From: Primorskyibacter marinus
GTDB lineage: Bacteria; Pseudomonadota; Alphaproteobacteria; Rhodobacterales; Rhodobacteraceae
Assembly (NCBI RefSeq): GCF_003313245.1
Contig: NZ_QJSD01000018.1
Coordinates: forward strand, 1-53,609
Direction of reading: 5' to 3'
Length of the DNA: 53,609 bases
A program made the position numbers and the translations under genes. Positions within the stretch are counted from its first letter, which is position 1; each line of letters starts with the position of its first letter. The notes beneath the pieces were generated by a model. The model had not been told where the DNA came from, did no database searches, and was given only the letters and a program-made list of their open reading frames with translations. Positions 10,277 through 18,019 of the stretch are shown one piece after another.

Positions 10277-10309
10277 GATGACTCGGTTCCGATGGCTTTT
10301 CGATAAGTT

Positions 10310-10369
10310 GCGCCCGCCCAGGGAGGAGGAGGTTATGAGCGGGCGCGAGATCGGCAGGGAGTGCCGATC
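10310..10369 (-). promoter_or_regulatory. Two consecutive intercistronic hairpins after the BMP gene
   Basis: Stem-loop 1 pairs GATCGGCA (10349-10356) with TGCCGATC (10362-10369), with a 5-nt loop, and overlaps the BMP stop codon. Stem-loop 2 pairs GCGCCCGC (10310-10317) with GCGGGCGC (10339-10346). Neither is followed by a T tract on the transcribed strand. They look more like mRNA-stabilising or processing structures, or a leaky stop, between binding-protein and ATPase genes than like a full terminator. Confidence 0.6.
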
Positions 10370-11399
10370 AGTTTGAAACCGGATTTTTGACGTTGACGTC
10401 GACGACGAGCGATCCGGATTTTATTTCGGCGATCGTCGCATCGACCAAGGCCTTCACGTCGTCCGGCACCTTATCTGCAAGCGCCTGATAAGGGGCGATA
10501 CCAGCTCCACCATCAGCCATGCCACGCCAGATGATGTCGGTGTTCCCGTCGTAGGGTTCGCCGTTCACCTGTTTGTCCCACCATTCGTCGATGATCCAGT
10601 TCACGTCAGGGTCCCAGAATGCAAGCGCGCTGGATACGATCGTTTCAGGTGAATAGCTGTGTTGGTCCCCGAAATTGGCAAAGCACAAAATTTCCGCCTC
10701 TTCACAGGGTTTGAAATTGGCCGCGAGAGAAAAGATGATATCAGCCCCCGTTGATATCTGGGCGGAGGTCATTTCTGCCGCTTTACCCGGATCATACCAG
10801 CTCTCGATGAAGGCGACTTTCTGGACAATGTTTTCGTTGACCGACCGAGCTCCCGCAAAGAACGAGTTGATCTCATCGTTCACGTCGTCTGCCGGGAATG
10901 TCCCCACGACACCGAGCGTGTTGCTTTCGGTCAGTTTGCCGGCCATGACACCCAGAACATAGGAGGCTTCGTGAATACGCTTATACACCCAGTATTGGTT
11001 GCCGCCCAATCCCTCGTTGCCCGAGCCAACCACGACGAAAAGAATATCCGGAAACTCGTCCTTCAGCTTTTTGACTTGGTCGGAATATGTCGAATGGGCC
11101 CAGATGACGTCGAACTCACCCGATTCAGCGAAGAGGCGCATCGCTTCACCCGCGTCGTCACCCCATAGCGGATCGGTATATTGCCAGTTCATGTCAAGCC
11201 CATGGGGTTTTTCCGCCTTCACGCGTTCAAGCGAGTCAATCAGAGTGCCGTCCCAGGGGGATTCGATCCCCGCCGATAGGATGATCGCGATGTTAAGATC
11301 CGTCGGATCGTCAGCGGCGGCCGTTTGTGCCGAAACGAAGACCGAGGACAGTGCGATGGCACTGGCGCCGGCTATCGACAAGAATTTACGTTTTTTCAT
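10368..11399 (-). CDS. BMP-family substrate-binding protein of an ABC importer
   Basis: A 343-residue periplasmic binding protein of the BMP/Med (basic membrane protein) family, whose known members bind purine nucleosides. Residues 1-29 are a signal peptide: MKKRKF, a hydrophobic stretch, then a cleavage region ending in AAA. The mature part begins with IAIILSAGIESPWDG, a typical ligand-pocket start. LGVVGTFPADDVNDEINSFF is the conserved central segment. The start is supported by GGGAGG 6 nt upstream. It is encoded directly before its ATPase and two permeases. In a demethylase operon the ligand is probably a methylxanthine, fitting the purine preference of the family (inference). Confidence 0.92.
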   Translation of the reverse strand: MKKRKFLSIAGASAIALSSVFVSAQTAAADDPTDLNIAIILSAGIESPWDGTLIDSLERVKAEKPHGLDMNWQYTDPLWGDDAGEAMRLFAESGEFDVIWAHSTYSDQVKKLKDEFPDILFVVVGSGNEGLGGNQYWVYKRIHEASYVLGVMAGKLTESNTLGVVGTFPADDVNDEINSFFAGARSVNENIVQKVAFIESWYDPGKAAEMTSAQISTGADIIFSLAANFKPCEEAEILCFANFGDQHSYSPETIVSSALAFWDPDVNWIIDEWWDKQVNGEPYDGNTDIIWRGMADGGAGIAPYQALADKVPDDVKALVDATIAEIKSGSLVVDVNVKNPVSN

Positions 11400-11421
11400 T
11401 TTTTCCTCCCGTTTAGGTTTC

Positions 11422-12384
11422 TCACAGGTCCAAAACCAGCAGATCGGTCAACGCACGCGAGCAGCAAAGCGTCATTTGATCGTTGTCGGCATGTTCCTCT
11501 TCTGTCAGCACTAGATCACGGTGATCCGGTGTGCCTTGCAGAACCGGCGTCAGGCAGGTTCCGCAAATTCCCTGTTCGCATGATGTGGGAATCTCTATAC
11601 CGGCGTCAGCCAGCACTTCTACGATTGTCCGGTCGGCGGGTACGTCGAGTACATCTCCGGTGGAATCCAGCTTGATCTGAAAGGGCCGGTCCTCGCCGTC
11701 GACAGCCTGCAGGTCTGCGGTAAAATACTCGCGATGAAGGCTGGAGGCAGGCCAGGCATCACTTGCCGATGCCAGTACGGCATCCATGAACCCGGTGGGT
11801 CCGCAGACATATAGGTGCGTCCCTTCTTCGGGCGGCTGCCTAAGCGCATCGATATCGAATTTTTGCTTGGCGGGACCGTTGTCAAAATGCAGATGGGCGT
11901 TTTCTGCAAACCCGGACAATTTGACCATGCCTTTGAATGCCATACGTTCGGGCGAACGGGCGCAATAGTGCAACGCAAAGCTTTCGCCCCGTTCATGCAG
12001 CGCCTGCGCCATGCCGAGGATAGGCGTAATCCCGATACCCCCAGCCAGGAGCAGTGAGTGCTTGGCGGAATCGTTCAGTTCGAAATTGTTGCGCGGCACG
12101 CTTATCGAAAGCGTTGCGCCCACGGTCAGTTCATGCATGGCCGCCGAACCGCCGCGACCGGCTTCTTCCTTCAGAACGCCCAGACAGTAGCGATGTGATT
12201 CCGATGGATCATTCCACAATGAGTATTGCCGGATGAGGCCATCACCCAAATGCACATCTATATGAGAACCCGCCGTAAATCCGGGCAGGGAGGAACCGTC
12301 TGCATGAACAAGCTCGAACCCGGCGATATCCTTTGCGAGCATCGTTTTCGCAGCAACTTTTACCTCGAGCAAACCGCTGTTCAT
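11422..12384 (-). CDS. PDR/VanB-type oxidoreductase, dedicated reductase for the adjacent Rieske oxygenase
   Basis: A reductase of 320 residues with the standard order: flavin domain (GLIRQYSLWND), NAD domain (GGIGITPILGMAQ) and a C-terminal plant-type [2Fe-2S] ferredoxin (SCEQGICGTCL and a final cysteine near ALTDLL). Unlike the 582-residue reductase of this operon it has no Rieske domain. An in-frame TTG at 12384+15 is possible, but the GGAGGT ribosome binding site lies within that extension and points to the ATG at 12384. It begins 21 nt after the complete Rieske oxygenase gene, so it is the probable electron donor for that enzyme. Vanillate demethylase VanB has the same fold; the operon content argues against vanillate here. 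Confidence 0.92.
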   Translation of the reverse strand: MNSGLLEVKVAAKTMLAKDIAGFELVHADGSSLPGFTAGSHIDVHLGDGLIRQYSLWNDPSESHRYCLGVLKEEAGRGGSAAMHELTVGATLSISVPRNNFELNDSAKHSLLLAGGIGITPILGMAQALHERGESFALHYCARSPERMAFKGMVKLSGFAENAHLHFDNGPAKQKFDIDALRQPPEEGTHLYVCGPTGFMDAVLASASDAWPASSLHREYFTADLQAVDGEDRPFQIKLDSTGDVLDVPADRTIVEVLADAGIEIPTSCEQGICGTCLTPVLQGTPDHRDLVLTEEEHADNDQMTLCCSRALTDLLVLDL

Positions 12385-12405
12385 CTTTCGGACCTCCAAC
12401 CGTCT

Positions 12406-13458
12406 TCAGCTTGCCATCGGCGCGCCCAGGCCAAGCTTGGCCAAGGTTCGGCGGTATTCGACAGACATCCGGTCCGCCGGAATGTGGATTTCCTCGGTCA
12501 GATCCAGCGGCAAATCCTCTGGCCGCTGGCCTTCGACCATCGGCTTGTCTTCGTCGTTGATCAACAAGGACTCTTTCACAAGGAAATCGGCATCCGGATC
12601 GCTTGTCGTATCGGTGCAGACCTGGAAAATACGAGTTTCATGCGCAGAGACAGGGCAGACCGTGTCCGCAAAATACTGACGGTAATCGCTGTCATTTGGC
12701 GCGATGATGATGATGGTCGAGAATGGCAGCGTCAGCTGATAAGTATAAGTCACTTGGCGCTCACTCCCCTCGACATCATCCGGAAAACGATTGCCTCCTT
12801 CCAGATAAGGCAACTGAAAGCTGAGGCCGTAATCCGTCTTTTCGACTTTATAAGGAGGGATTGGATCTGCCGTCTTGCCGCCGAAAGTACCCTGATGTAC
12901 CCACGGGAAATGGGCGACATCGTTGAAATTCTCGACATGTCGGCTTGCCGCGGCATGCCAAGTACCGCTTGGAATGTAGAGATTTTTCAGGCTCTCGTCT
13001 TCAATCCCGGGCCAGACAGGCAACGGATGTGCGGGTTCGTCCGAAAGGCAGGCAAAGACGATACCATAGCGCACTTCGGATTTCAGCGACATCAGGCGCA
13101 TCTTTGGCGGAATTTTTGCATTCGGATCGGCTATGGACGGAATTTTGGTGCATTGACCCGAATGATCGAAACACAACCCATGCATGGGGCATACCAGGGT
13201 GTCGCCATCCATCCAGCCACCGCTTAGCCGTGTGCCGCGGTGAGGACAGATGTCACGTGCAACCGAGATACCTTCCGACGTCCTGTAGATCACCAGATCA
13301 ACATCCAACAGCCGCGCATTGACCGGTTTGTCCTCGATCTCATGAGCAAAAGCCACGGGATGCCAGAACGATGCCAAAATCCGCCAATCGCTCTCATCAA
13401 AGGTACAGTTTCGTGGCAGATCACCTGCGTACTTTGAGTGATTTGTGGCTTGGAACAT
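12406..13458 (-). CDS. Rieske non-haem iron oxygenase alpha subunit (probable N-demethylase, NdmA/NdmB/VanA-like)
   Basis: A complete 350-residue Rieske oxygenase. The Rieske ligands are C71-x-H73 and C90-x2-H93 (ICPHRGTRL and CPMHGL). The iron site is AHFPWVH (H183, H188) with the aspartate in NDEDKPMVEGQ. The length equals that of NdmA and NdmB of P. putida CBB5 (about 350 residues), and the ends of the catalytic domain resemble them. It is the first gene of the minus-strand operon, with GGAG 7 nt before the ATG. It probably removes one N-methyl group as formaldehyde while the NdmC-like enzyme removes another. Which ring position it attacks cannot be told, and a different N- or O-methyl substrate remains possible. 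The dedicated reductase downstream differs from CBB5, where one reductase serves all the oxygenases. Confidence 0.88.
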   Translation of the reverse strand: MFQATNHSKYAGDLPRNCTFDESDWRILASFWHPVAFAHEIEDKPVNARLLDVDLVIYRTSEGISVARDICPHRGTRLSGGWMDGDTLVCPMHGLCFDHSGQCTKIPSIADPNAKIPPKMRLMSLKSEVRYGIVFACLSDEPAHPLPVWPGIEDESLKNLYIPSGTWHAAASRHVENFNDVAHFPWVHQGTFGGKTADPIPPYKVEKTDYGLSFQLPYLEGGNRFPDDVEGSERQVTYTYQLTLPFSTIIIIAPNDSDYRQYFADTVCPVSAHETRIFQVCTDTTSDPDADFLVKESLLINDEDKPMVEGQRPEDLPLDLTEEIHIPADRMSVEYRRTLAKLGLGAPMAS

Positions 13459-13703
13459 CCGTTATTCTCCATACTGGCGAAATTGGCTGGCAGCCCCTTG
13501 GAGGCTTGAAGAGGCTATTGATGCCCACAATGTTGTTGACCTAAATCAACTTTAAAATGACTGAATCGCGACTTTTGTTGCCTGAAATTAATATCCAGTG
13601 CATATTAATCTTTGCCACCACCCATCTCTGTGTCTGAATGGTGATCACTTGCGTCGCCATGTCACAGAACCACTATTCGGCATTTTGATCTTTGATTGAT
13701 TTT
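13459..13703. promoter_or_regulatory. Divergent promoter region with an FNR-like palindrome
   Basis: This is the 245-nt gap between the 12-gene operon (minus) and the AraC regulator (plus). At 13536-13549 it contains TTGACCTAAATCAA, which matches the FNR/Anr/FnrL consensus TTGAT-N4-ATCAA in nine of ten fixed positions, about 78 nt upstream of the oxygenase start. The AraC protein encoded beside it probably also binds here. No -35/-10 pair stood out clearly enough to call. Confidence 0.45.
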
Positions 13704-14540
13704 ATGGACCAGCTACTCAACTACGTTCGCGGATATTCCTTCGGCAAAATGACTTACCCTAACGGAGGTGTCTTCGGCCCTATCTTGCGCCCGTACCTGT
13801 CACTATTAACGGTTGAACAAGGTTGCTGCATCATGCGTACGGAAGACGCCGAAATTCTAGTCGCGGCAGGACAAACTGGCGTTGCCGTTGCAAATGAAAA
13901 GTTTGAATTTCACTATCGCAAGGGCGAGTGCACGACTGCGATTTGGTGCGAAGGGTTTTTACCGCGCCTGCAGAAACTTGAATTTCGCCAGATGTGTCAC
14001 GGCTACGAGACGGTGTCGACAACTCAAAGGCTAGCTCAATTGCAGGAGATCGGACTAGAAGCAGGTCATTCTTCTGGACCAGAACTTAATGCAATGCGAG
14101 ATGCGATTGGTCACGCTGCCCTTCGTGCATTTCTGGTTGAAGCTCATCAATCCGAGGCAGACAGAAAAATTCCCAAAGCGATCCTTATTGCTCGTCGATT
14201 TATAAAGGAGAATATTTCTGACGAAAAACTAGATATGCCGACAATCGCCCGTAATTCAGGTATTACGCAGCAATATCTGATCAGCGCCTTTAAAAAGCAT
14301 ATAGGAATTACGCCCTCGCGCTATTTATGGCGAGTGCGGGCTTCAACCGCGCGACAACTCCTAATTCAATCTGGTCTCGCGCAATCCGAAATCGCCTTCA
14401 AATGTGGGTTCAAAAGTATGCCTCACTTTTCCAGAACGATAAAAAAACTCTTCGGAATGTCACCTGCAGAACTACGCAAGGACTTGGGATTCACTCAGCC
14501 AAGCGATACTGAGGACTCTGTTGTAGATACTTTGTTCTGA
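13704..14540 (+). CDS. AraC-family transcriptional regulator
   Basis: A 278-residue regulator whose last 100 residues are an AraC-type double helix-turn-helix (MPTIARNSGITQQYLISAF and the second motif GFKSMPHFSRTIKKLFG). The N-terminal 150 residues resemble a cupin-like ligand domain but carry no motif I can name. The plus-strand gene is divergent from the N-demethylation operon, the usual place for its local activator. A TTG four codons upstream is in frame, but the ATG at 13704 is the better start. The base composition is more AT-rich than the neighbouring operon. Its effector is unknown; a methylxanthine is the obvious guess. Confidence 0.85.
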   Translation: MDQLLNYVRGYSFGKMTYPNGGVFGPILRPYLSLLTVEQGCCIMRTEDAEILVAAGQTGVAVANEKFEFHYRKGECTTAIWCEGFLPRLQKLEFRQMCHGYETVSTTQRLAQLQEIGLEAGHSSGPELNAMRDAIGHAALRAFLVEAHQSEADRKIPKAILIARRFIKENISDEKLDMPTIARNSGITQQYLISAFKKHIGITPSRYLWRVRASTARQLLIQSGLAQSEIAFKCGFKSMPHFSRTIKKLFGMSPAELRKDLGFTQPSDTEDSVVDTLF

Positions 14541-14923
14541 CTGTGTGTTGGATCGTCCTGCAGGTCAGCAGGTTTAGATATCAGCGAGTTCTGTGTCTCG
14601 AAACACTTTTCATCACAACACTAAATCAGCTCACGAGAGACATCGAGGAAATTGAGCTCGCATTGAGCCCTGTTACAGAGCCCATAGATACATGCTGCAG
14701 CAAATGTGAACTTCCAAAAGCGGTCTTAGGAGAGGTGCCGTGAACGGCGAGTTTGATTTCGCTCGGTTCCAACGCATCGCAAGACCGGTTTGGTGAAATC
14801 CACCGCATCGCCGCACCCATGTCGCTGCAAGCGCGACAATATTCTGCGTGAGCAATATCTGCAGCCGCACAATTCCGGTTTGTCCGCAGAGCAGTTGTTG
14901 ATGTAGAGCGCGGCGAAGGTCAG
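14541..14923. other. Intergenic, no recognisable gene
   Basis: These 383 nt lie between the AraC regulator and the left resolvase gene. Only short open frames without ribosome binding sites or recognisable motifs are present. The left end of the 15-kb transposon should lie somewhere here, but I cannot place an inverted repeat. Confidence 0.4.
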
Positions 14924-15523
14924 CTAGCGCGCTTCGATGGATACTTCGGCGCTCGGCGTCCGTTGTAGGACGCGATAGACTGTCGGCCGCGAAACATCGA
15001 ACAGTTCTGCCAGATCGCTGATGGAGTAGTCGCCCGTGTCATACATGCGCCGCAACTCTGTCTGGCGGCGATCCGACAGCTTGGGCTTCTTGCCCTTCAG
15101 CTTCCCCTTAGCGCGGGCGACTGCCATGCCCTCTTTGGTGCGCATGCGGATCAGGTCAGCCTCGAACTCGGCGAAGGTGGCAAGAATGTTAAAGAACATC
15201 TTTCCCATCGGATCGTGCGGATCATAGACCGACGCCCCTAAGGCAAGCCTAACCCCGCGCTTTGCCAACTCGTCTGCGATGGAGCGAGCGTCCGGAACCG
15301 ACCTTGCCAGCCGGTCGAGTTTTGGGACCACCAGCGTGTCGCCGGCTCTTACGGCGGCCAAGGCCTGCGCCAGTCCTGGCCGCTCGCGGTTCGTTCCGGT
15401 CAAGCCATGGTCAGTATAGGTGCGGTCCTCAGCCACACCGAGATGCAGGAGGGTTGCCTTCTGAGCGGCAAGGTCCTGTTTATCGGTCGAGCATCGGGCG
15501 TATCCAATACGAGTTTCAGACAT
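14924..15523 (-). CDS. Serine recombinase (resolvase A)
   Basis: A 199-residue resolvase/invertase. The catalytic serine lies in RIGYARCSTDKQDLAAQ near residue 11. VVPKLDRLARS holds the conserved arginines, and the E-helix region FAEFEADLIRMRTKEGM follows. The C-terminal 50 residues form a helix-turn-helix (YSISDLAELFDVSRPTVYRVL). It resolves transposition cointegrates at a res site, presumably the 15524-15707 spacer. It is divergent from the DDE transposase gene. A close relative lies at 49834-50415 in a decayed inverted copy of the same unit. Confidence 0.93.
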   Translation of the reverse strand: MSETRIGYARCSTDKQDLAAQKATLLHLGVAEDRTYTDHGLTGTNRERPGLAQALAAVRAGDTLVVPKLDRLARSVPDARSIADELAKRGVRLALGASVYDPHDPMGKMFFNILATFAEFEADLIRMRTKEGMAVARAKGKLKGKKPKLSDRRQTELRRMYDTGDYSISDLAELFDVSRPTVYRVLQRTPSAEVSIEAR

Positions 15524-15707
15524 GGGGGCGTCCTTCGGAAAAATTATTCTGGAGCCATGTAGAATTGTAACGAAAAAGGCCCGTTAAATGATACTATCAC
15601 CGTACCAGCTAAATGAGAATCGATTTTCCCCTTAAATATAAGGTGTGGGCCCGAGGCGAGACGGCGTCCGCTCAGCGTTCCCCTTTCGGACAGATTGGAG
15701 ATGCAGA
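15524..15707. promoter_or_regulatory. Divergent promoter and probable res site of resolvase A
   Basis: This 184-nt spacer separates divergent resolvase and transposase genes. Its segment 15550-15632 reads, on the minus strand, like 49716-49800 upstream of the second resolvase copy: both share TCTCATTT, then TGGTACG, then ATCATT, then CGTTACA in the same order. Conservation of a noncoding spacer between two diverged copies is what a resolvase-binding res site would show. Confidence 0.6.
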
Positions 15708-17120
15708 ATGGACGAAGCGATGCGCCGGTTCGCCGCTCTGCGACCCCATCTGGAAGAGGGCGTTTCTCTGACCACTGCCGCCCGCGCGGCCGATGTGCCG
15801 ATCCGGACGGCGCAACGCTGGTTGTCGCGATACAGGCTGGAAGGTCTGGACGGATTGAAGGTCAGAGCGCGATCTGATCGCGGCACTCGCAAGCTACCCG
15901 GGCCACTGATCACTTTGATCGAGGGGCTCGCGCTTCGCAAGCCCCGGCTGTCCTGTGCCGCAATCTATCGACGCGCTGAAACTGTTGCCAAAAGCAGGGA
16001 TTGGTCAGTTCCATCCTATGGCACCGTTCATTCCATCGTACAGGCACTCGGTCCTGCGATGGTCACGCTAGCGCAGGATGGGGCGTGCGCCTATCGAGAC
16101 CGCTTCGAGCTGATCCACCGACACAGAGCGAGCGCACCGAATGCGCTCTGGCAAGCGGATCATACGATGCTGGATATATTGATCATCGACGCGAACGGAA
16201 AATCGGTGCGGCCTTGGCTGACTGCGATTATGGACGACTATTCCCGCGCAATCGCTGGATACCTAGTATTTCTCGGCGCACCGTCGGCTCTGCAAACGTC
16301 CTTGGCGCTTCGACAGGCCATCTGGCGCAAGCTGAATCCGGACTGGCCGATCTGCGGGATTCCAGAAATTCTCTATGTCGATCACGGGAGCGACTTCACA
16401 TCAGAACATCTCGAACAGGCAGCTGCCAGCCTGCGGTTCCAGATCATCCATTCCGCCGTAGCGCGACCGCAGGGGCGCGGAAAAATTGAGCGTTTTTTCG
16501 GCACATTGAACACCGAACTGCTTCCGGAGCTCTCCGGCAACGTCGTGAACGGGAAACCAGCAACATCGCCGAAACTGTCGCTGGCCGATCTCAATGCCGT
16601 CATCGGCGCGTGGATCACGGAGACCTACAATTCTCGCACTCATCGCGAAACGGGGCTGCCGCCGCTGACGTCGTGGTGCGCCGACGGTTGGCTTCCTCAA
16701 ATGCCCAACACTATTGACGACCTCGACCTGTTACTCGTCATGGTCGCAAAGCCTCGGCTCGTGCGCCGCGACGGTGTGCATTTTCAAGGGCTGCGCTTCA
16801 TGAGCACGATCCTTGCTCCCTATGTCGGCGAAAGCGTCACGATCCGATATGATCCGCGCGACCTTGGTGAGATCCGCGTCTTCCACAAGAACCGCTTCCT
16901 GTGCCGCGCCATCAGCCCGAAACATGCCCATGAGACGATCACGCTGAAAGACATACAGACAGCCCGTGCGGCGCAGCGGCGGGCCCTGCGCCAGCAGGTT
17001 AATGAACGGGTCGGCGTCGTTGCGGAATATTTCCCGGAGGGAACAGCCCGCAGGACGACCGAGACCGCGCCTCGACCGCAACGCAAGTCGAAACTCCGAA
17101 CCTATCAGTCTGATGATTGA
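15708..17120 (+). CDS. DDE transposase of the TniA/Mu-type family (rve integrase core)
   Basis: A 470-residue transposase. An N-terminal helix-turn-helix (AARAADVPIRTAQRWLSRYR) is followed by an integrase core with the DDE residues in WQADHTMLDI, LYVDHGSDFTSE and GRGKIERFFGTLN, and then the Mu-type C-terminal beta-barrel domain. The start at 15708 (MDEAMRRF) is chosen because the diverged copy at 49639 begins at the same residue. It overlaps the ATPase gene by 4 nt. Length and motifs look intact, so the element may be active. Confidence 0.9.
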   Translation: MDEAMRRFAALRPHLEEGVSLTTAARAADVPIRTAQRWLSRYRLEGLDGLKVRARSDRGTRKLPGPLITLIEGLALRKPRLSCAAIYRRAETVAKSRDWSVPSYGTVHSIVQALGPAMVTLAQDGACAYRDRFELIHRHRASAPNALWQADHTMLDILIIDANGKSVRPWLTAIMDDYSRAIAGYLVFLGAPSALQTSLALRQAIWRKLNPDWPICGIPEILYVDHGSDFTSEHLEQAAASLRFQIIHSAVARPQGRGKIERFFGTLNTELLPELSGNVVNGKPATSPKLSLADLNAVIGAWITETYNSRTHRETGLPPLTSWCADGWLPQMPNTIDDLDLLLVMVAKPRLVRRDGVHFQGLRFMSTILAPYVGESVTIRYDPRDLGEIRVFHKNRFLCRAISPKHAHETITLKDIQTARAAQRRALRQQVNERVGVVAEYFPEGTARRTTETAPRPQRKSKLRTYQSDD

Positions 17121-17938
17121 CAATGACGGGACAGCGCAATGGCACATTCATCGCCACGAAAGAGCATCGCCGCTTTGTCGAGTTCGCAGCTGCGGTGCAG
17201 AAACACCGGTATATCGGAATCTGCTTCGGCACGGCTGGTGTCGGAAAAACGATGTCGGCGCGGCGTTTCGCCCGGTGGGACAAGGCCGAAGCGCTCCTGA
17301 CGGAGTGGGGGCCACGCGACGCATCGGACGCCATCGCCTATGAGGCATTGGCCAAGTCACGCACAGTTTTCTACACACCGACAGTCGGCGGCCCGGTTCG
17401 GGAGGTTCGGGAAGATTTACGCCGTCTTATAACCCGCGCAGAAGGTTCCATCGATCTGGCGCTCAATCCGAGCATGGTTATTCCGGAACGCCATGCTCAA
17501 GGGTCTATAGAAGTTCTGGTAGTCGATGAGGCCGAACGACTTTCGACGCAAAGTCTTGAACATGTGCGCGATATCTTCGACCGGACCGGTATCGGCGTTA
17601 TCCTGATCGGAATGCCCGGCCTGGAACGAAAACTGGAACGCTATCCGCAGCTCTACAGCCGGATCGGCTTCGCACACCACTATCGCGCGCTGAAGGGGGA
17701 TGAACTGACCTTCGTCCTCACCCGCCACTGGCGAAAACTCGGCCTGCAACTGGACGCCGCCGACTTTACTGATCACCAAGCGATCGCATCCATTGCCCGC
17801 ATCACCGGCGGGAACTTCCGGCTGCTGCATCGCCTCTTTGTCCAAATAGAACGCATCCTAAAGATCAACGAGCTATCACTCGTTACTGACGACGTCGTCG
17901 AGGCCGCACGCTCCACGCTGGTAATTGGCGCCACTTAG
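17117..17938 (+). CDS. AAA ATPase, transposition helper (TniB/TnsC-like)
   Basis: A 273-residue ATP-binding protein with Walker A GTAGVGKT and Walker B VLVVDEAERL, followed by the sensor segment GVILIGMPGLERKL. It overlaps the transposase stop by 4 nt (ATGA), as in TniA-TniB and Tn552-type pairs. Such proteins select target DNA and activate the transposase. No truncation is seen. IstB of IS21 is a related fold, but the TniA-like neighbour and the resolvase argue for the Tn552/Tn5053 type. Confidence 0.88.
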   Translation: MTMTGQRNGTFIATKEHRRFVEFAAAVQKHRYIGICFGTAGVGKTMSARRFARWDKAEALLTEWGPRDASDAIAYEALAKSRTVFYTPTVGGPVREVREDLRRLITRAEGSIDLALNPSMVIPERHAQGSIEVLVVDEAERLSTQSLEHVRDIFDRTGIGVILIGMPGLERKLERYPQLYSRIGFAHHYRALKGDELTFVLTRHWRKLGLQLDAADFTDHQAIASIARITGGNFRLLHRLFVQIERILKINELSLVTDDVVEAARSTLVIGAT

Positions 17939-17994
17939 CGCTGAAGGAACACCGCCAGATAACGCTGGGGATCACAGCGCCGATTTTCGCCAAA

Positions 17995-18018
17995 TGTCTC
18001 AAACGATCGTTTGCGACA
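17995..18018. promoter_or_regulatory. 24-bp palindrome before resolvase B, probable res or operator site
   Basis: TGTCTCAAACGA is followed directly by TCGTTTGCGACA, a 12+12 bp inverted repeat with one mismatch that ends 1 nt before the resolvase B ATG. A degenerate version (CTCAAAAGAACGTTTGTGA) stands at the same place in front of the resolvase remnant at 50498. It is probably the recombination core or an operator of this resolvase. Confidence 0.6.
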
Positions 18019-18019
18019 C

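Noticed and set aside
10310-10369. Rho-independent terminator after the BMP gene
   Set aside because: The stems are good, but no run of T follows on the minus strand, and the ATPase and permease genes needed for the same importer lie directly downstream.
11422-13458. Vanillate demethylase VanA-VanB
   Set aside because: The folds match, but the operon contains a purine-type importer and the NdmC/NdmD/NdmE trio and no aromatic-ring genes. An N-demethylase reading fits the neighbours better, although sequence alone does not exclude O-demethylation.
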